In this document: piece by piece, positions 1 through 8,201 of the stretch
Numbering within the stretch: position 1 is the stretch's first letter
How the letters are laid out: the number at the start of each line of letters is the position of its first letter
Assembly (NCBI GenBank): GCA_965230605.1
Contig: CBDDLD010000004.1
Span: 1,550,001 to 1,614,000 of the forward strand
Length of the DNA: 64,000 bases
Reading direction: 5' to 3'
DNA from: CBDDLD01 sp965230605
GTDB taxonomy: Bacteria > Bacteroidota > Bacteroidia > Flavobacteriales > Flavobacteriaceae
Position numbers and translations under genes: made by a program
The notes under the pieces: model-generated
Told to the model about the DNA's origin: nothing
The model's database searches: none
Seen by the model: the letters and a program-made list of their open reading frames with translations, nothing else

Positions 1-438
1 TATATGCTTATCTGACAGTTCAAGTTTGAGTTCATTGATTAACGCTTTAATACTTTCCTCTTCCATTTCGATCGCATCATGATAGGGGTCAAGAAATTTT
101 AGTTCGAAAATTGAATTATTAAGGGACTCCTCTAAACCCCCTTCTTTTAATAGTTCAGCTATTGTTTTTTCGATGCAATCTCTAGTCAGCTCTTTTACAA
201 ATAGGTCAGGAGGTATCTGGTAAAGGCCATATAAATTTTCACCATCTTTTTCATTTTGCCTTATTGAAGATTCAAGAAATTTAAATGTCCATGTATTTAT
301 TCCATAACACCTTCCATCTAATGTGTCGACTATAATATTTGCGAAATCATCTTTAACATCATCCCATGGAGTTGTTTCTTCAAATTCAAGCCATAACTTG
401 AACTGTCTTTTCCCGATCTCAATTATTTTTTCACTCAT
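1..438 (-). CDS. hypothetical protein, 3' end beyond window
   Basis: This gene starts at ATG 438-436 and stays open to the left edge, giving 146 visible residues; its end lies outside the window. It is soluble in appearance, acidic, with no signal peptide or membrane segment. A GINTWTFKF stretch near residue 47 and an IPPDLFVKEL stretch near residue 75 look like conserved blocks. I do not recognise a named family. It is the last gene of a block of four small minus-strand accessory genes. A 23-bp repeat sits 33 bp upstream of its start, in the likely leader. The setting resembles orphan immunity-type gene clusters of Bacteroidota, but nothing in the protein proves that. Confidence 0.75.
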   Translation of the reverse strand, partial: MSEKIIEIGKRQFKLWLEFEETTPWDDVKDDFANIIVDTLDGRCYGINTWTFKFLESSIRQNEKDGENLYGLYQIPPDLFVKELTRDCIEKTIAELLKEGGLEESLNNSIFELKFLDPYHDAIEMEEESIKALINELKLELSDKHI

Positions 439-471
439 TTGATTTATAAAAATAAAATAGTTAAATCACAC

Positions 472-494
472 GGATAACATATCCGCGCTATCTG
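472..494. repeat. REP-like hairpin repeat, copy 1
   Basis: This 23-bp sequence is identical to 1465-1487. It contains the palindrome CGGATA-ACA-TATCCG (471-485; 6-bp stem, 3-base loop) followed by CGCTATCTG. It lies 33 bp upstream of the start of the leftmost gene. Short GC-richer palindromes in an AT-rich intergenic region resemble REP elements mobilised by REP-associated tyrosine transposases. A cassette recombination site is a less likely alternative. Confidence 0.7.
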
Positions 495-512
495 GTGATA
501 AACTCATTATAC

Positions 513-881
513 TTATTCCAATAAATTATTTTTGATCAACGAATCCATCTCTGCTTCATACCTTTCTCGCCAATCTTTTCCATTTCTTTTATTTAAGTAT
601 TTTTCAATTTGAGCATTGTAGGCATCAATACCACGTATTAGAGGTCCGGTAACAGCACAACCAACATTTGACTCATGGAAACCATATTTCTCCTTAAGCC
701 CTATGCATGGAACCCCGCAAGCGTAGGCAGGAAGCCCATAGGATGCTATTCTAGGCGAATCTCTCCAAATATCTATCTTGGCTGTTAGGTAGTTGAATCG
801 GTTGAAAAAACCAAATTGCCATAAAATGATGCCTATGATTATAATTCCAATTCCTGTTTTAAGCTTTTTTCTTGACTTCAC
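513..881 (-). CDS. small membrane-anchored hypothetical protein
   Basis: This 122-residue protein has a basic N-terminus (MKSRKKLK) followed by one hydrophobic segment at about residues 9-25, so it is probably anchored in the inner membrane with the rest outside the cytoplasm. The distal part holds three cysteines (ACGVPC near residues 54-58 and NVGC near 75), which could form disulfides in the periplasm, and a charged helical C-terminus. No family is recognised. It is followed on the minus strand by the repeat at 472-494 and then the partial gene at the left edge, and it belongs to the same block of accessory genes. Confidence 0.6.
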   Translation of the reverse strand: MKSRKKLKTGIGIIIIGIILWQFGFFNRFNYLTAKIDIWRDSPRIASYGLPAYACGVPCIGLKEKYGFHESNVGCAVTGPLIRGIDAYNAQIEKYLNKRNGKDWRERYEAEMDSLIKNNLLE

Positions 882-928
882 CTTTAAATTTTACTTTTTG
901 CTATTATTATATTTCAATAGTATCCATG

Positions 929-1438
929 TTATCTAATAGCTCTTCTAGTTTTTTCGAGTTGCCATTCCATTTCATTTTGTAGCTCCTTTTCTTTTTCCAA
1001 CTCCAAATCTGATAAGTTTGGCTTTTTTTCACTGATTTTAAAAAATTCAGAATCATAACATAAATTTCCGATACCCACTATTCGGTCATTTTTTCTGTCT
1101 CTTATGAAATTTAAAGTTTCTATTATTACACATGCTGAATTCAAAGCTAAAGACCCCAATACCTGACCATAATCATCAGTGTCAGGCTGGTTTTTTTCGA
1201 TTCCGATTAAAAGCTTTTCAATCAAGTCAGATCTCGAACCATTTCCATTTGAAAAATCTTTACAAAAAGCTAATCCATTTTCAAGTGCTTTTATTGTTCC
1301 CCACTTGTATTTTTTGACAAAAGATTGGTAATCAGGTAAAAGTTTATCACATATTTCTATGGCAAACTGTAATTTTTCCTTTGACGAAATTTTCCGCACA
1401 TTTTGAGTTAATTGCTCATTGTATTGACTCCAATTCAT
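929..1438 (-). CDS. DUF416 family protein
   Basis: This 169-residue protein resembles the DUF416 (YjaG-like) family. The shared features are an N-terminal helical region, a KEKLQFAIEICDKLLPDYQ block (residues 20-38), a following aromatic/Trp segment with an ALENGLAFC motif, and a central segment with D-D-Y before an alanine-rich helix. It has no signal peptide or membrane segment. Family function is unknown; members in Bacteroidota often sit alone in accessory clusters of small proteins. The ATG at 1438 lies 26 bp downstream of the second repeat copy (1465-1487), so the repeat is probably in its leader. The family call rests on pattern memory, not a profile search. Confidence 0.65.
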   Translation of the reverse strand: MNWSQYNEQLTQNVRKISSKEKLQFAIEICDKLLPDYQSFVKKYKWGTIKALENGLAFCKDFSNGNGSRSDLIEKLLIGIEKNQPDTDDYGQVLGSLALNSACVIIETLNFIRDRKNDRIVGIGNLCYDSEFFKISEKKPNLSDLELEKEKELQNEMEWQLEKTRRAIR

Positions 1439-1464
1439 TTTATACTTATAAATTTTTACTAGCA

Positions 1465-1487
1465 GGATAACATATCCGCGCTATCTG
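1465..1487. repeat. REP-like hairpin repeat, copy 2
   Basis: This copy is identical over 23 bp to 472-494, with the stem GGATA-ACA-TATCC. An extra outer AGC/GCT pair here could lengthen the stem, and GATAGC is duplicated on the minus strand next to it. It lies between the stop of the 1493-2098 gene and the start of the DUF416 gene, in the same position relative to the downstream start as copy 1. Confidence 0.7.
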
Positions 1488-1492
1488 CTATC

Positions 1493-2098
1493 TTATCTTC
1501 TAAGTGCAATATTTTCATGAACCCATTTTACTTCATCTTCAGGTTCTATTTCACCTACTTTACTGCTACATCTACTGAAAGTAGCACTAGGGAAATCATA
1601 TGGTTTACTGTCGTTAAAATAAGGGCCAACAACTCCTAACATCCACCCATTCTCTGCTGCCCAATGTGGAGGATTGGTCATGTATTTAAATACATGATAA
1701 AATACGTCATTTCCATCAAATTGAATTGTCACTCTTTTAATATGTTTTATATCATCTGGAGCCTTATCTAATTCGGTAGGGAATTCAAGCCAGTTAACTA
1801 ATTTACTTTCGGCTCCACTTTCTATTGTCAAATATTCCTCAGGAAAAAAATCGGTTTTTTTATAGTGATCAAGAATTTGATATGTCATCTCTCTTGTTTT
1901 ATTGTCTTTAGCATACTCTATAACTTCTTCTTTCACTATATCTATACCTTTTTCTAATTTTTCATAGAGTGGTTGAATCCTTTCAAACCTTAACTTGTGT
2001 GCTTGAGCAGTTTCTTTTTTGAATGCAAAATACCTGTAGATCATAAAAATGATGACTACTATAGCTATAGTACCGATTACAATAAACACTATCTTCAT
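1493..2098 (-). CDS. membrane-anchored hypothetical protein
   Basis: This 201-residue protein has an N-terminal hydrophobic helix (residues 3-24) followed by a basic stop-transfer region and a charged, partly coiled segment to about residue 100. The C-terminal half has several tryptophans and a block around HWAAENGWMLGVVGPYF (about residues 145-161). It is probably a bitopic inner-membrane protein. No family is recognised. It is the first gene of the accessory block; the 157 bp upstream (2099-2255) hold no gene that I can see. Confidence 0.6.
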   Translation of the reverse strand: MKIVFIVIGTIAIVVIIFMIYRYFAFKKETAQAHKLRFERIQPLYEKLEKGIDIVKEEVIEYAKDNKTREMTYQILDHYKKTDFFPEEYLTIESGAESKLVNWLEFPTELDKAPDDIKHIKRVTIQFDGNDVFYHVFKYMTNPPHWAAENGWMLGVVGPYFNDSKPYDFPSATFSRCSSKVGEIEPEDEVKWVHENIALRR

Positions 2099-2255
2099 AT
2101 GGAGTTTTGTCTTAATTTACACATGCATTTAAAAATAATCAAAATTATTACAGGTTGAATGAATTTTTGAAGTCTAAGTCTTGACCTATACAAGCTTCGA
2201 CTATTTTCGATATAAATGCAGAATATATTCTACATGCGATAAGTGCCTTAGTTAT

Positions 2256-3206
2256 TTACAGATCCAAACGCATTTTAATATTGCTACGCTCATAAGGAGA
2301 ATCCGGTTCTACAGGAACTTCTATAAAGCCATACTTACGGTAGATATAGATGGCATTCTCTAAAAGGGTATTGGAGTAGAGCATAAGTGCTTTCCAATCT
2401 GAGGCTTTTGCAAAATCAATACATTGCTGCATGAGCTTTTGCCCGATCTTATAACCTCGATGCTCCGGAGATACCGCCATTTTAGTTAGCTCAAAGACCT
2501 TTGGTTCTTTTGTAGGCATTAAAGCCACAGTACCCACAACGGTATCGTTGAGCTTGGCAAAAAAGATATGACCACCTTTGTTTATAATGTACTGATCGGG
2601 TTTGCTTAATACTTCTTCATCAAAATCTTCTACATAGAAATAGGTCTTTAACCATTCAATATTCAAGGCATAGAAGTAGGGGGCATAGGCATCCTTATAG
2701 TTTACTATTTCAACTTGCTGTTTCATATGGGCTTTGGCATAATCGATAATATCTTGCTTCAAACTTTTCGCTTCTAACTTAGCTTCTAAGGTGTTGATAT
2801 GCTCTATCAGGGAGCTGGAGGTGAACTGCGTGTATTGCTTTACTACCGTTTCCATAGCCGTCCATAAGGGACGCATTCGGTCGACTACTGCTGTGCCTTT
2901 TTCTGAAAGACTGACGATCTTCTTACGCCCATCATGTTCATCATTGCTAATGACGATCAACTCCTTTTTTATCAACTTGTTTATAGCCTGGGTTATAGCG
3001 GGTTGGCTTAGCTGTAAACTGTCTTTGATCTGTGAATTGGTGACCCCCTTGTAGTTGTCGATGATCTTTATGATGGGGAACAAGTAAGGATCAAAGTCAA
3101 TATTAAAGTGGTTATATACTGCTTGTATATCTTTCATCATATGCTCTGATAAGCGCTTTAAACGCGAACCTAAACCTAACTCTCCAAAGCCTTTTAATGC
3201 ATTCAT
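2256..3206 (-). CDS. MarR-GNAT fusion regulator/acetyltransferase
   Basis: This 316-residue protein fuses two domains. Residues about 30-140 form a MarR-type winged helix, with the recognition-helix region QIKDSLQLSQPAITQAINKL and a wing region around DGRKK. Residues about 165-316 form a GNAT N-acetyltransferase, with the acetyl-CoA loop EHRGYKIGQKLM (motif A) and the C-terminal YGF/VPVEP segment typical of the fold. Such fusions are widespread in Bacteroidota and are thought to couple sensing of a small molecule to its acetylation; the substrate is unknown. It is monocistronic and lies 70 bp from hutG on the same strand, so it could regulate histidine use, but that is only positional. Confidence 0.85.
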   Translation of the reverse strand: MNALKGFGELGLGSRLKRLSEHMMKDIQAVYNHFNIDFDPYLFPIIKIIDNYKGVTNSQIKDSLQLSQPAITQAINKLIKKELIVISNDEHDGRKKIVSLSEKGTAVVDRMRPLWTAMETVVKQYTQFTSSSLIEHINTLEAKLEAKSLKQDIIDYAKAHMKQQVEIVNYKDAYAPYFYALNIEWLKTYFYVEDFDEEVLSKPDQYIINKGGHIFFAKLNDTVVGTVALMPTKEPKVFELTKMAVSPEHRGYKIGQKLMQQCIDFAKASDWKALMLYSNTLLENAIYIYRKYGFIEVPVEPDSPYERSNIKMRLDL

Positions 3207-3276
3207 ATTATTATTTATATAAGTACTTATGTAAAATTATATATTTCATTTTAAATCTGCAAGAAAAGGGGAGGAT

Positions 3277-4299
3277 TTAGCTATTTGTTTTGGCTTTAAT
3301 GAAGTCAGTGATCAGATAGGTGACTAGCTTACCAACGGTAGATGCCGTTTTGCGTTTAGGGGCCGCTTCACAGATGTGCAGATAAGTGGCACCTTCTTGC
3401 TTACTGAAGTAATGCACAAAGCGGCGTGCTTGCTTCACACTAAATCCACTAGGTGTCATAGCGCTGCTGGGAATGTGTTCTATAGCATCGCAATCGATTT
3501 CAATACCAAAAGGGGACTTGTTTACAAACTTAGCAGCTAATTCCTGGATCTCTTGCGATTTTACACTTCTATTGATCTCGAGATCTTCGTAAGTGCAGTA
3601 CTTCACTGCTTTTATCTTGTTGAGTGTTTTAAGCAATTTCTCTGAGGTATAGTTTTCATGTAGACCATAAATGAAGTAGCGTTTTAAAAAGCCTTCAGCA
3701 AAAGCATAGGAAAATCCATTACCGCTATGGCGGCCTTCTTCCGGTCTAAAATCTGAATGGGCGTCAAAGTTAATGGCATTGATCGGGGTATTTAAAGCCA
3801 AGGCACTGCCTTTAATATTTCCATAAGCATTGTTATGTCCACCGCCAATAATAATAGGGGTCTTTCCGGCTTTAATTATGGTAGCTACGAGATAGCTGAC
3901 ATCCTCATCAATCGTTTCTACAATGGTTCTGACCTCTTTAAGGTATTGTTTTGAGTTGGTATCCATTTCTGACACCCGTTGCCGTATTTCAGAATAGTCC
4001 AGATGACCTAGTACGCATACGTTTTTGGCCTGTGTGAAACGATTGGATTGAATATTTAACAAAAATTTTATTACAACATTCCAAGCTTTGTAAGTGCCTG
4101 TTTTTCCGTGGTTTGCAGCCACTCCGATATCTTCAGAAATACCAAAAATGACATAGTCAACATCTAAACTGTTAATGCTATCGTATATAGAATTGAGATT
4201 AGGAATTAATTGAACATGTTCTCCAAATTTTGACTCCCCTTTACGTTTATTTAAAAGACGTTTGCGTTCTTTTTCAGTAAATAAAATGAGATGTTGCAT
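3277..4299 (-). CDS. hutG: formimidoylglutamase (arginase-family)
   Basis: This 340-residue ureohydrolase-fold enzyme probably hydrolyses N-formimidoyl-L-glutamate to glutamate and formamide, the last step of histidine degradation. The manganese-site motifs are visible: GGGHNNAYG (about 151-159), NFDAHSDFR (about 176-184) and EIDCDAIEH (about 266-274). Arginases carry GGDH and SxDxDxxDP at the first and last of these, so this belongs to the divergent Bacteroidota clade. The imidazolonepropionase gene lies 1.1 kb away on the same strand but is separated by a plus-strand gene, so they are not one operon. Agmatinase-like activity cannot be excluded. Confidence 0.8.
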   Translation of the reverse strand: MQHLILFTEKERKRLLNKRKGESKFGEHVQLIPNLNSIYDSINSLDVDYVIFGISEDIGVAANHGKTGTYKAWNVVIKFLLNIQSNRFTQAKNVCVLGHLDYSEIRQRVSEMDTNSKQYLKEVRTIVETIDEDVSYLVATIIKAGKTPIIIGGGHNNAYGNIKGSALALNTPINAINFDAHSDFRPEEGRHSGNGFSYAFAEGFLKRYFIYGLHENYTSEKLLKTLNKIKAVKYCTYEDLEINRSVKSQEIQELAAKFVNKSPFGIEIDCDAIEHIPSSAMTPSGFSVKQARRFVHYFSKQEGATYLHICEAAPKRKTASTVGKLVTYLITDFIKAKTNS

Positions 4300-4411
4300 T
4301 TGGATATCAATTAAAATAATCGGAATAAAAATACAGTTTTATTTCATTTTGAAATAATGCTAATCAAAATTAGAAAAACAAGATTAAGAATAACTTAAAA
4401 ACAAGAAAACT

Positions 4412-5299
4412 ATGGAAGGTTCAAACAGTAAAAGTGTCGCGTTAAAAGTTGCTTTAGGGATTGTGATCGCTTTATTTTTAGGTACTGCGTTTTATACCTC
4501 TAAGCTTTACAATGAGAAAAAAGAAAATGAAACTGCATTAATTAATGAGAAGAAGCAAGTGATGGCTGATCTTAGCAGTATGGCAAAACAATATGATATT
4601 GCCATTGGGGAGAATGAAATTGCTAATCAAGATTTAATTGCAGCAAGAGAGCGTATTCAAGGGCTTATGGATTCTTTAAAGATCTCTCAGAACAGTGTAA
4701 ACAGCTTATGGAGATACAAAAAGAAGTATTTAGCACTTCAAGAAGAAATGGATGTGTTATTAGAAGAGAATGATCGCCTGAAAGTTGAAAACGAATTATT
4801 AGCAACAACTTTAGACAGCACACAGGTACAATTAGCAGAGCGTACCGTATTTACGGACTCTTTATTAGTTCAGAATACAGAATTAGCAAATGTTGTAGAA
4901 GATGCTTCAGCATTACAAACGGTAGGATTAAAAGGATTTGGAGTGATTGAAAGAAGTAGCGGAAAATTAATCCCAACAGAAAGAGCTAGACGTAGTGATA
5001 AGATTAGAGTATGTTTCACTGTAGCTAAGAACCCATTAGCTGAAGGCGGTGATAAAGAGCTTTATGTTCAGGTTATCGATCCACAAAACAATGTATTAGG
5101 ATCTAATGATCAGGTTCAGTTTGAAGACCAAGTACTAAACTACAGTTTAATTAGCCGTTTCAACTATGAAAACCGTAATCTAAATGTATGTGAGTTTATC
5201 GCTCCTGATGGTGATGATAAGTTTGAGAAAGGCCGTTACACAGTAAATGTATTTAACGATAAAACATTAATTTCTACTTCAGAGTTTACACTGAAATAG
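4412..5299 (+). CDS. membrane-anchored coiled-coil protein
   Basis: This 295-residue protein has one N-terminal membrane helix (about residues 10-28), then a long charged heptad-rich coiled coil (about 30-165), then a globular C-terminal domain (about 170-295) rich in beta-strand pattern and ending with an STSEFTLK strand. It is most likely anchored in the inner membrane with its bulk in the periplasm. Members in Flavobacteriia are sometimes labelled as chromosome partitioning proteins, but I see no ATPase motifs that would support that. It is transcribed alone and ends at a strong terminator (5323-5353). Confidence 0.75.
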   Translation: MEGSNSKSVALKVALGIVIALFLGTAFYTSKLYNEKKENETALINEKKQVMADLSSMAKQYDIAIGENEIANQDLIAARERIQGLMDSLKISQNSVNSLWRYKKKYLALQEEMDVLLEENDRLKVENELLATTLDSTQVQLAERTVFTDSLLVQNTELANVVEDASALQTVGLKGFGVIERSSGKLIPTERARRSDKIRVCFTVAKNPLAEGGDKELYVQVIDPQNNVLGSNDQVQFEDQVLNYSLISRFNYENRNLNVCEFIAPDGDDKFEKGRYTVNVFNDKTLISTSEFTLK

Positions 5300-5322
5300 G
5301 GGCTTGTCAATTGATTAATAGC

Positions 5323-5353
5323 AAAATCCGGAAGTTGTCTTCCGGATTTTTTT
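5323..5353 (+). terminator. rho-independent terminator
   Basis: A 12-bp perfect stem (5323-5334 with 5339-5350, loop TTGT) is followed by a T run. It ends the coiled-coil gene on the plus strand. The complement also ends in a short T run, so it may serve hutI, which stops at 5391 on the other strand. Confidence 0.9.
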
Positions 5354-5390
5354 ATGGTCTAAATTGAATAATCTTGTGAAATAACTAAAA

Positions 5391-6626
5391 TTATAAAAGC
5401 CTACCATTGATAATGACTTGGTCTACAGGATTATTACCAAAGGCATAAGGAATAAACCTATAATCAGTCATAGGTTTCGTAATAATAAGATTTGCTTTCT
5501 TTCCTCTAGTTATACTACCATACATATTACTAATACCCATGGCGTAGGCACCATTTATAGTGGCTGCATTGATAGCTTCTTCGGGTGTCATTTTCATTTT
5601 GATGCATGCTGCACTCACCACAAAGTTCATATTACCACTTGGTGTGGATCCGGGATTATAATCAGTGGCCAAAGCTATTGGCAAGCCGGCATCTATGATA
5701 TCTCTCGCCGGTGTATATGGAATGCCCAAGAAGTAGGAGCAGCCCGGTAGGGCAACTGGCATGGTGTTACTGCCTTTTAGGGCTTTAATATCGTCAGCAT
5801 TTAATTCTTCCAGATGATCAACGGATAGAGCATTATGTTTAACGCCCATGGCGACACCACCAAGAATATTGAACTGATTCACATGTATCTTAGGAATTAA
5901 ACCGTAGTCTTTTCCTGCTTTTAATATGCGGTCCGTATTGTCTATATCAAAATAACCTTCTTCACAAAAGACGTCGATATATTGAGCAACCTTTAATTTA
6001 GCTGCTTCAGGAATCAATTCATTGACGATAAGGTCTACATAAGCACTTTTGTCTGATCGATAAGGCTCAGGGATAGCATGAGCGGCTAATAATGTGGGTT
6101 TTATTTTGGCTTGACTCTCTCGTTTTAAGCGCTTAATGACATTCAGCATTTTGAGCTCAGCATCAACGGTTAGACCATAGCCGGTTTTTATTTCCACAGC
6201 CCCGGTACCCATAGCAATGACTTCGTTAAGACGCTGAAGGGACTGTTCGTATAATTCCTCCTCAGAAGTTTCTTGTAGTAGCTTAGCTGAATTTAGAATC
6301 CCTCCACCACGATTCGCAATCTCCGTATAACTTAATCCATTGATGCGATCTACAAACTCATTAACACGACTACCGGCATACACAATATGCGTATGCGAAT
6401 CGCACCAAGATGGCATAACAATTCTGCCCGTTGCATCAATGACTTCATCAGCTTCAATACCTGCATAATCTTCCATTTTTCCATATTCAATAATGGTATC
6501 ATGATCAATATAGAGGTAAGCATTCTCTATAACAGGTAGCGTTTTCATAGCCTCGCCCTTTACGATCATGACATTATCCTCGTGAACTTGTATAAGCTGA
6601 TGTATGTTTTTAATGAGTATGGACAC
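5391..6626 (-). CDS. hutI: imidazolonepropionase
   Basis: This 411-residue amidohydrolase-family metalloenzyme converts 4-imidazolone-5-propanoate to N-formimidoylglutamate, the third step of histidine degradation. It shows the metal-binding HxH in CDSHTHIVYAGSR (about 76-88), an EIKTGYGL segment, AHAIPEPYR, HVNQFNILGG and the ATDYNPGS motif near residue 325, all typical of HutI. Length matches the family. The start at 6626 sits just downstream of the fumC terminator, so it needs its own promoter. Its product is the substrate of the neighbouring HutG. Confidence 0.95.
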   Translation of the reverse strand: MSILIKNIHQLIQVHEDNVMIVKGEAMKTLPVIENAYLYIDHDTIIEYGKMEDYAGIEADEVIDATGRIVMPSWCDSHTHIVYAGSRVNEFVDRINGLSYTEIANRGGGILNSAKLLQETSEEELYEQSLQRLNEVIAMGTGAVEIKTGYGLTVDAELKMLNVIKRLKRESQAKIKPTLLAAHAIPEPYRSDKSAYVDLIVNELIPEAAKLKVAQYIDVFCEEGYFDIDNTDRILKAGKDYGLIPKIHVNQFNILGGVAMGVKHNALSVDHLEELNADDIKALKGSNTMPVALPGCSYFLGIPYTPARDIIDAGLPIALATDYNPGSTPSGNMNFVVSAACIKMKMTPEEAINAATINGAYAMGISNMYGSITRGKKANLIITKPMTDYRFIPYAFGNNPVDQVIINGRLL

Positions 6627-6661
6627 AGTTTCGGTTTTTGTAAAGATTGCTAAATTTTTAA

Positions 6662-6700
6662 ATAAAAAAAAGCACTTTTGGATTTTCCGAAAAGTGCTTT
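6662..6700 (-). terminator. terminator of fumC
   Basis: The stem AAAGCACTTTT/AAAAGTGCTTT (6669-6679 with 6690-6700) is followed on the minus strand by a long T run at 6668-6662. It lies just after the fumC stop. Confidence 0.9.
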
Positions 6701-6720
6701 GGTATATATGTGTATGTTTT

Positions 6721-8118
6721 TTACTTAAGACTGCCTACCATATCTTCAGGTTTTACCCATTCGTCATACTCTTCAGCAGTGACATAACCTAAATTAATGG
6801 CTTCTTCTCTTAGTGTCGTACCATTCTTATGAGCGGTATTAGCGATCTCAGCAGCTTTATAATAACCGATCTTAGTATTCAGCGCCGTTACAAGCATCAA
6901 CGAATTATTCAATAACTGATTAATAACAGCAAGATTCGGTTCTATACCTACCGCGCAATTTTCGTCAAAGCTCACACAGGCATCACCAATAAGCTGAGCC
7001 GATTGTAGAATGTTTGCAGCCATCATTGGTTTGAATACATTCAGCTCATAATGACCTTGAGCGCCACCAACCGTTACCGCCACATCATTACCCATTACTT
7101 GTGCTGCGACCATAGTAATGGCTTCACATTGTGTAGGATTCACTTTTCCGGGCATAATTGAACTTCCTGGCTCATTAGCAGGAATGACAATCTCTCCAAT
7201 ACCAGATCTCGGTCCGGAGGCCATCATACGAATATCGTTGGCGATTTTATTTAGAGATACAGCGATTTGTTTTAAAGCACCATGCGATTCTACAATAGCA
7301 TCATGCGCAGCTAGGGCTTCGAATTTATTTTCTGCAGTCACAAACGGCAGATTGGTAAACTCTGCAATGTACTTAGCTACTAGAACATCATAACCTTCAG
7401 GTGTGTTTAGTCCTGTACCTACAGCAGTCCCACCTAAAGCAAGTTCTGCTAAGTGCGGTAAGGTGTGTTCTAAAGCTTTTAAGCCATGATCTAATTGCGA
7501 TACATAGCCTGAAAACTCTTGACCAAGCGTTAATGGTGTCGCATCCATAAGGTGCGTACGTCCAATTTTCACACAGTCTTTAAATTCTATGGCTTTTTTA
7601 TGTAATGTGTTACGTAATTGAATGATACCCGGAATAGTCGTATCAACGATCTTTTTGTAAGCAGCAATATGCATTCCGGTAGGGAAGGTATCGTTTGAAG
7701 ATTGCGACTTATTCACGTCGTCATTTGGTTGAATGGTTTTGTCGCCTTCACCGATCACTTTGCCTGTAATTTGATGTGCTCTGTTGGCAATCACCTCATT
7801 CACATTCATGTTACTTTGTGTACCAGATCCGGTTTGCCATATCACTAAAGGGAATTGGTTATCATGTTTACCATCTAATATTTCATCACAAACCTGTCCG
7901 ATAAGATCACGTTTTTCCTTAGACAATACGCCTAGATCACAATTGGTGTATGCTGCGGCTTTCTTAAGGTATGCAAACCCATAAACCACCTCTAGAGGCA
8001 TTGATGCCGCAGGACCAATCTTGAAATTATTACGAGAGCGTTCCGTTTGGGCACCCCATAATTTATCAGCAGGTACCTGCACTTCACCCATAGTATCTTT
8101 CTCTATTCTATAACTCAT
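6721..8118 (-). CDS. fumC: class II fumarate hydratase
   Basis: This 465-residue enzyme reversibly hydrates fumarate to L-malate in the TCA cycle and works as a cytoplasmic homotetramer. The superfamily motifs are present: GSGTQSNMN (97-105), GRTHLMDATPLTLGQE (186-201) with the catalytic His, and the signature loop GSSIMPGKVNP (318-328) with the catalytic Ser. The TGSGTQ/GRTHLMDA combination separates it from argininosuccinate lyase and adenylosuccinate lyase, and the sequence fits FumC better than aspartase. It has its own promoter-like -7 box upstream and a strong terminator. Confidence 0.95.
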   Translation of the reverse strand: MSYRIEKDTMGEVQVPADKLWGAQTERSRNNFKIGPAASMPLEVVYGFAYLKKAAAYTNCDLGVLSKEKRDLIGQVCDEILDGKHDNQFPLVIWQTGSGTQSNMNVNEVIANRAHQITGKVIGEGDKTIQPNDDVNKSQSSNDTFPTGMHIAAYKKIVDTTIPGIIQLRNTLHKKAIEFKDCVKIGRTHLMDATPLTLGQEFSGYVSQLDHGLKALEHTLPHLAELALGGTAVGTGLNTPEGYDVLVAKYIAEFTNLPFVTAENKFEALAAHDAIVESHGALKQIAVSLNKIANDIRMMASGPRSGIGEIVIPANEPGSSIMPGKVNPTQCEAITMVAAQVMGNDVAVTVGGAQGHYELNVFKPMMAANILQSAQLIGDACVSFDENCAVGIEPNLAVINQLLNNSLMLVTALNTKIGYYKAAEIANTAHKNGTTLREEAINLGYVTAEEYDEWVKPEDMVGSLK

Positions 8119-8143
8119 TTTAGATATACATTTTTAGATACCA

Positions 8144-8151
8144 CAAAGTTA
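8144..8151 (-). promoter_or_regulatory. fumC -7 promoter box
   Basis: On the minus strand this reads TAACTTTG, a full match to the Bacteroidota -7 consensus TAnnTTTG, 25 bp upstream of the fumC ATG. I see no clear -33 TTTG. Confidence 0.5.
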
Positions 8152-8201
8152 CGGATTTTGGTCATCTTAGTATAGAGAAAACGGCGATTTGTTTGGGATG
8201 C

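Noticed and set aside
1132..1317. Plus-strand open frame of 61 codons inside the DUF416 gene
   Set aside because: It lies fully antisense to a better-supported gene, has a biased composition and resembles no protein.
472..1487. Integron-type cassette (attC) reading of the two repeats
   Set aside because: The repeats are short, without the paired R/L boxes and variable stem of attC sites, and no integrase is visible. REP-like is the simpler description.
5418..5750. Plus-strand frame of 110 codons across the end of hutI
   Set aside because: It is antisense to conserved hutI sequence, with an odd His/Ile/Thr-rich composition typical of a shadow frame.
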